Of a stretch of DNA of 64,000 bases, positions 60,553 to 64,000 are shown one piece after another (within the stretch, counting starts at the first letter, position 1; the number at the start of each line of letters is the position of its first letter). The stretch is from assembly GCA_963715815.1 (NCBI GenBank), contig OY970278.1, positions 1,612,001 to 1,676,000 of the forward strand. The letters run 5' to 3'. The position numbers and the translations under genes were made by a program. This stretch comes from JAFAMS01 sp963715815. GTDB taxonomy: Bacteria > Vulcanimicrobiota > Vulcanimicrobiia > Vulcanimicrobiales > Vulcanimicrobiaceae. The notes under the pieces are model-generated. The model was not told the DNA's origin and ran no database searches. It saw only the letters and a program-made list of their open reading frames with translations.

Positions 60553-61572
60553 GTGGCAGCAACCATCGATCTGATCGGAACGGCCGGGCCCCTCGTGGAC
60601 ACGTTCAACCGTCCGATCACGTATCTCCGCATCTCGGTCACCGATCGCTGTAACCTGCGATGCGTGTATTGCATGCCCGAGTCCGGGCTGCCGTGGATTC
60701 CAAAACCCGATATCCTCACCTACGAAGAGATCGTCCGCATCGTCGAAGCCGGCGCGTCGGTAGGACTGCGTTCGGTACGGTTGACCGGCGGCGAGCCGTT
60801 ATTGCGCCGCGACATCGTTCGATTGGTCGACATGCTGTCGCGCATACCGGGGATCGACGATATCTCGCTTTCGACCAACGGGTTGCTTCTCGCGGAGCGC
60901 GCTGCCGAGTTGCGCGATGCCGGGCTGCGCCGTGTCAACATCTCGCTTGACACGTTACGTGATGACCGGTTCTTCGCGATCGCACGCCGCAATGGTCTCG
61001 ATCGTGTGATCGCAGGAATCGATGCCGCAATCGATGTGGGCTTGAAACCGATCAAACTCAATTGCGTGGTGATGCGTGGGCAGAACGACGACGAGCTGGC
61101 CGCGTTTGCCGAGATGACGCGCAATCGCGAGATTTACGTTCGATTCATCGAGCTGATGCCCGTTGGCGAGAATCTCGAAATGCAGCCTGAAGCGTATATC
61201 TCGGCGAGCGAGATCTTGGATCGTTTGCAAGGCGTCGATGCGCTGATGCCGGTCAAAGGTCCCGGCGGAAACGGTCCCGCCCGTTACTTCGCGTTTGCAA
61301 ACGCCCTCGGTGCCCTCGGCGTCATCTCGCCGCTGTCGCACGATTATTGCGAAACTTGCAACCGCGTGCGGCTCTCCGCCGATGGACGTTTGCGGTTGTG
61401 TTTGTTCGGAGACCATCACATCGACTTGCGCACGCCGGTTCGTTCCGGTGCCTCGCGTGACGAAATGGCAGCGATCTTTACCGGCGCAATGCTGATCAAA
61501 CCCGAGCGGCATCATCTCGACGTCGGTAAGGCCGCGTCGGCGATGCGCGCCTTTTCGGAAATCGGCGGCTAG
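60553..61572 (+). CDS. moaA: GTP 3',8-cyclase MoaA
   Basis: A 339-residue radical-SAM enzyme: ISVTDRCNLRCVYCMPESGLPW (CxxxCxxC cluster), VRLTGGEPLLRRDIVRLV, STNGLLL, NISLDTLRDDRF, VRFIELMPVGEN. The second cluster is in CETCNRVRLSADGRLRLCLFGD, and the C-terminus is the functional GG. First step of molybdopterin synthesis. moaC is not in the window. GTG start at 60553. Confidence 0.96.
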   Translation: MAATIDLIGTAGPLVDTFNRPITYLRISVTDRCNLRCVYCMPESGLPWIPKPDILTYEEIVRIVEAGASVGLRSVRLTGGEPLLRRDIVRLVDMLSRIPGIDDISLSTNGLLLAERAAELRDAGLRRVNISLDTLRDDRFFAIARRNGLDRVIAGIDAAIDVGLKPIKLNCVVMRGQNDDELAAFAEMTRNREIYVRFIELMPVGENLEMQPEAYISASEILDRLQGVDALMPVKGPGGNGPARYFAFANALGALGVISPLSHDYCETCNRVRLSADGRLRLCLFGDHHIDLRTPVRSGASRDEMAAIFTGAMLIKPERHHLDVGKAASAMRAFSEIGG

Positions 61573-62057
61573 ATAGCCTTTCGGAAGAAGGCCAGCATCC
61601 CGCGCTTTTCGGGCATGATGCGGAACTCTTCGAAGCCCCAAGCTTTCACTTGCGCGACTGCCGCCGATTGATCGAGCGAAATGCAAAATGTGAGCGTCTT
61701 CACACCGCGCTTGCGCGCCAAACCTTGAACTTCGTCGACAAGCTTGTTGGCGATGATTGCGTTTGCGCCGCGGCGCATGCGCAGCAATTCCATCATCGCA
61801 ATGTCAGCCCCATTTGCAGCTTCGGGGTCGTTATAACCGTCAGGCAACTTAAAGACGAGTTGAATCGTGCCAAGAATGCCTTTCCCGTCCTCTGCAACGA
61901 GAACGAGACGGTGTCCAACCTGCTGTTCCGTGAGCCAGAGGCGAGCGCGATTCGCCCATGTTTGCCCGGGGGGGAGCGGACCGCTGACAATGCCTTCGCT
62001 AATCATACGCTCGGCATCGCGCGGTACCGCGAAGCGTATGAAGACCTTCGACGGCAC
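61569..62057 (-). CDS. GNAT-family N-acetyltransferase
   Basis: A 162-residue acetyltransferase-like protein: FIRFAVPRDAERMISEGIVSG, LVLVAEDGKGILGTIQLVFKLPDG, ADIAMMELLRMRRGANAIIANKLVDEVQGLARKRGVKTLTFCI, AVAQVKAWGFEEF. The acetyl-CoA loop is a variant (RMRRGANAI). Convergent with moaA, overlapping by 4 bp. Substrate unknown. Confidence 0.82.
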   Translation of the reverse strand: MPSKVFIRFAVPRDAERMISEGIVSGPLPPGQTWANRARLWLTEQQVGHRLVLVAEDGKGILGTIQLVFKLPDGYNDPEAANGADIAMMELLRMRRGANAIIANKLVDEVQGLARKRGVKTLTFCISLDQSAAVAQVKAWGFEEFRIMPEKRGMLAFFRKAI

Positions 62058-62118
62058 GGAATGAGTTGTGCGACCAGGGGGGCCTCAGTTCCCGCTCGCA
62101 CGAACCGGTAGCCTTCCG

Positions 62119-63546
62119 ATGACGGCGATTCTGCACTTCACGCGGGACCTTCGTTTGGAAGATAACGCTGCACTTGCTGTGGCGGCAAACGACGCGCGGG
62201 TTGTGCCGGTAATCGTACTCGATCCCGCGACTTCGGGGCGTCTGCGAAGCTCGCCGCGGCGCGCCGCTTACTACTGTAGCGCGGTAGCAGCTCTCGACCG
62301 CACGATCACCGCACGCGGTGGGCGACTGATCGTCCGGCGCGGACGCACGGCCTCGACTTTACGTGCATTGGCACGCGCCGTCGGCGCGACGAGCATCGTG
62401 TGGACGGCATCCTACGATGCTCACGGTGCGCGGGTGGATCGTGATGTCCAAGCCGCGATCGAAGAAGCCGGACTCCGTGCAAGCGTAGTGCACGATGCAC
62501 CCGCAGTTGCACCGGAAGAAACGGCCAGCGAGCGGCGCGGCTATCGCTCGTTCTCGGCTTACTTCGAACGCTGGATGCAGCAAGACATCGTACCGTACGA
62601 TACGCTGCACGCGCAGCTCGAAGCTCCGGAGGTCTCGAGCGAAGCTCTTCCGAGTACGGCGGAATTCGGACGCAGTCTGGAGCTGGATGAACCGGTCGAC
62701 GCGGACGTCATTCGCACGCGCTTCGATCGCTTTCTCGAAAGTGAGGTCGTACATTACGCGATCTCGCGAAACGTTCCGGCCGACGGTCATACCTCACAGC
62801 TTGCGCCGGCGCTTTCGTTTGGCGTCGTCGCGGCACGCAGCGTCGTTGCCGCTGTGCGCAATCGCCGAGCGGATCGGTTGCTGCTGACGGAAGAGCGCAT
62901 CTCGATCGATTTGTTCCTGCGCGCACTTGCGCAACGCGATTTCTTCTTGCAGCTTGCGCACTTCTATGAAGCGCTCGACGACGCGCCATTGCAGGACAAG
63001 ATGCGGCGGTTTGCCTTTTCGCGGACACATCCCGCGCTCGACGCGTGGCGCGCAGGTAAGACCGGCTATCCGCTGATCGACGCCGGCATTCGTCAACTCC
63101 GCGCGACCGGATGGATGCATCCGCGCGTGCGCGCTATAGCAGCATCGTTTCTATGCTTTGACTTGGGAGTCGACTGGCGCGTTGGGCGTGAAGAGTGGGA
63201 TCACTGGCTGATCGAGGACGAGCCGGCGCTTGCAACCGGAAATTGGCAGTGGATTGCCGGCGTTGGTGCGGATCTGGCAGCCTATCCGCGCATCTACAAT
63301 CCGCGAGCGCAGAGCCGTCGGTGCGATCCGACAGGGCGGTATATTCGCCGCTGGATCCCGGAGCTCGCATCGCGGAGCGATCGCGCGCTATTCGAGCCGG
63401 GTGCCGAGTCACGAAGCCCGCAGCTCGCACTCTCACTGTTCGGGAGCGACGGCTATCCTGCGCCGGTCGTCGATCACGACACGGCCGCGCGCGCATTTCT
63501 TGAGCGTTACAAACGCGAGGTTAGCGTTCCGGCTGAAGACTCGTAA
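62119..63546 (+). CDS. phrB: deoxyribodipyrimidine photolyase
   Basis: A 475-residue cryptochrome/photolyase: ILHFTRDLRLEDNAALAVAANDARVVPVIVLDP is the antenna domain start. The C-terminal FAD domain has DLFLRALAQRDFFLQLAHFY, TGYPLIDAGIRQLRATGWMHPRVRAIAASFLCFDLGVDWRVGREEWDHWLIEDEPALATGNWQWIAGVGADLAAYPRIYNP. Repairs UV dimers with light; class I CPD or a related subgroup. ATG 62119 chosen over an upstream frame extension. Confidence 0.93.
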   Translation: MTAILHFTRDLRLEDNAALAVAANDARVVPVIVLDPATSGRLRSSPRRAAYYCSAVAALDRTITARGGRLIVRRGRTASTLRALARAVGATSIVWTASYDAHGARVDRDVQAAIEEAGLRASVVHDAPAVAPEETASERRGYRSFSAYFERWMQQDIVPYDTLHAQLEAPEVSSEALPSTAEFGRSLELDEPVDADVIRTRFDRFLESEVVHYAISRNVPADGHTSQLAPALSFGVVAARSVVAAVRNRRADRLLLTEERISIDLFLRALAQRDFFLQLAHFYEALDDAPLQDKMRRFAFSRTHPALDAWRAGKTGYPLIDAGIRQLRATGWMHPRVRAIAASFLCFDLGVDWRVGREEWDHWLIEDEPALATGNWQWIAGVGADLAAYPRIYNPRAQSRRCDPTGRYIRRWIPELASRSDRALFEPGAESRSPQLALSLFGSDGYPAPVVDHDTAARAFLERYKREVSVPAEDS

Positions 63547-64000
63547 AGAGCGCCCGGCGTACGATCATGCTCTTGGCTGCCTCGAGCGCTGCTGAGAAAG
63601 CGCCGCGGCGATAGTCCCAGCGCGGATCGTCGTCCGGCATGAAGATGCCCATCGCACCGTTAGCCTCGAACACGACGACATCTCCGCTGGGGTCGATGCC
63701 GAAATCGATTCCGCCGTAGTCGAGTTGCATCGAGCCGGCGATGGACGCAAGCGCTTGCATCGCGCGGCTTCCGATAACGGAGGCCGGCTCCGACAAATAC
63801 TGTGCTTCTTCACCGCGGAATTCCGATGAGTCGCGCATCAACGACGAAGCGTAGTGGACTTTCCAATTTTGCGAGACGGCGAGGTGGATCGGATAGAGGA
63901 CGCCGTCGATGCACATCATGCGGTATTTGCGCAGCATCCCGTCCACCGAGCGCGTGTCTTCGAAGGAGATCAGCAGTGCTTCTTCGCCCGGCAATTGTGA
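63521..64000 (-). CDS. ATP-grasp protein, paralogue of the 29.4 kb gene, 5' part outside the window
   Basis: The frame is open to the right edge. The 158 residues present align throughout with the C-terminal domain of the TPR/ATP-grasp protein at 29427-30710: LRKYRMMCIDGVLYPIHLAVSQNWKVHYASSLMRDSSEFRGEEAQYL against the corresponding stretch there, and GGIDFGIDPSGDVVVFEANGAMGIFMPDDDPRWDYRRGAF. Whether it has N-terminal TPRs cannot be seen. Overlaps the phrB 3' end by 26 bp. Confidence 0.8.
   Translation of the reverse strand, partial: SQLPGEEALLISFEDTRSVDGMLRKYRMMCIDGVLYPIHLAVSQNWKVHYASSLMRDSSEFRGEEAQYLSEPASVIGSRAMQALASIAGSMQLDYGGIDFGIDPSGDVVVFEANGAMGIFMPDDDPRWDYRRGAFSAALEAAKSMIVRRALFTSLQPER

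Noticed and set aside
1..64000. CRISPR array or insertion sequence
   Set aside because: No regularly spaced direct repeats and no transposase frame were found.

Overview
The window is about 60% GC, gene-dense and free of phage, transposon or CRISPR material. The envelope is diderm: there is a TonB-dependent receptor and a LolA-like lipoprotein-sorting protein. The mix of two M13 metallopeptidases, an S9 peptidase, a DUF885 peptidase, a gamma-glutamyltransferase, an L10 leader in front of rplJL, near-leaderless promoters and many 4-bp start/stop overlaps fits a little-studied bacterial phylum. My guess is the Eremiobacterota (WPS-2) lineage, probably a metagenome contig, but nothing in the sequence proves this.

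Layout. 1-3.5 kb: end of a DUF885 peptidase, rocD, and rplK-rplA behind their own promoter. 3.5-9.3 kb: S9 peptidase, a frameshifted response regulator/HD-GYP gene, and a sulfonate-type ABC operon. The ABC operon is read leftward behind a newly recognised attenuator: a promoter, a nearly leaderless Cys/Met-rich leader peptide, an antiterminator and a terminator. 9.3-15.8 kb: ggt (frameshifted), panC, ogt, small DUF genes, an MFS exporter and an ArsR/AHSA1 pair. 15.8-17 kb: rplJ-rplL behind a promoter, an L10 leader, an inserted palindromic repeat and an intrinsic terminator. 17-23.4 kb: AraC regulator, two class IV aminotransferases, frameshifted AlaX, M13 peptidase and a MobA-like nucleotidyltransferase. 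23.4-29.4 kb: a metal-homeostasis island (ABC permease, ATPase and binding protein; Fur-family regulator; small membrane protein; TonB receptor) with two matching candidate operators. 29.4-33.6 kb: TPR/ATP-grasp protein, SDR and a second M13 peptidase.

33.6-40.5 kb is a compact shikimate/phenylalanine operon read leftward: a prephenate dehydratase-ACT-DAHP synthase fusion, then aroA, aroE, aroC, aroK and aroB. A second attenuator stands in front of it, with a 20-codon leader peptide holding seven aromatic residues in eight. 40.5-48 kb: tRNA-Gly and tRNA-Cys, then a translationally coupled string of a PP2C phosphatase, hisF, hisIE, recG, HAD, rsmD, coaD and a coiled-coil protein. 48-54 kb: DUF2249-Crp regulator, TlpA-like thioredoxin, quinone oxidoreductase, enoyl-CoA hydratase, phoU and a permuted ATP-grasp protein. 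54-61.6 kb: a rightward run with molybdopterin genes (moaD, moaE, a MoeB-rhodanese protein, moaA) mixed with rfbC, an aldo-keto reductase, queG and a LolA-like gene. The window ends with a GNAT acetyltransferase, photolyase phrB and the 3' part of a second ATP-grasp paralogue.

The most notable content is the pair of amino-acid attenuators (9.1-9.3 kb and 40.3-40.5 kb). They share one architecture: the leader peptide begins 3-4 nt from the predicted transcript start, and the last codons of the leader form an antiterminator with the terminator hairpin. Five genes in the first 20 kb carry apparent single frameshifts and none was seen in the remaining 44 kb. That pattern could be local assembly error or real decay.
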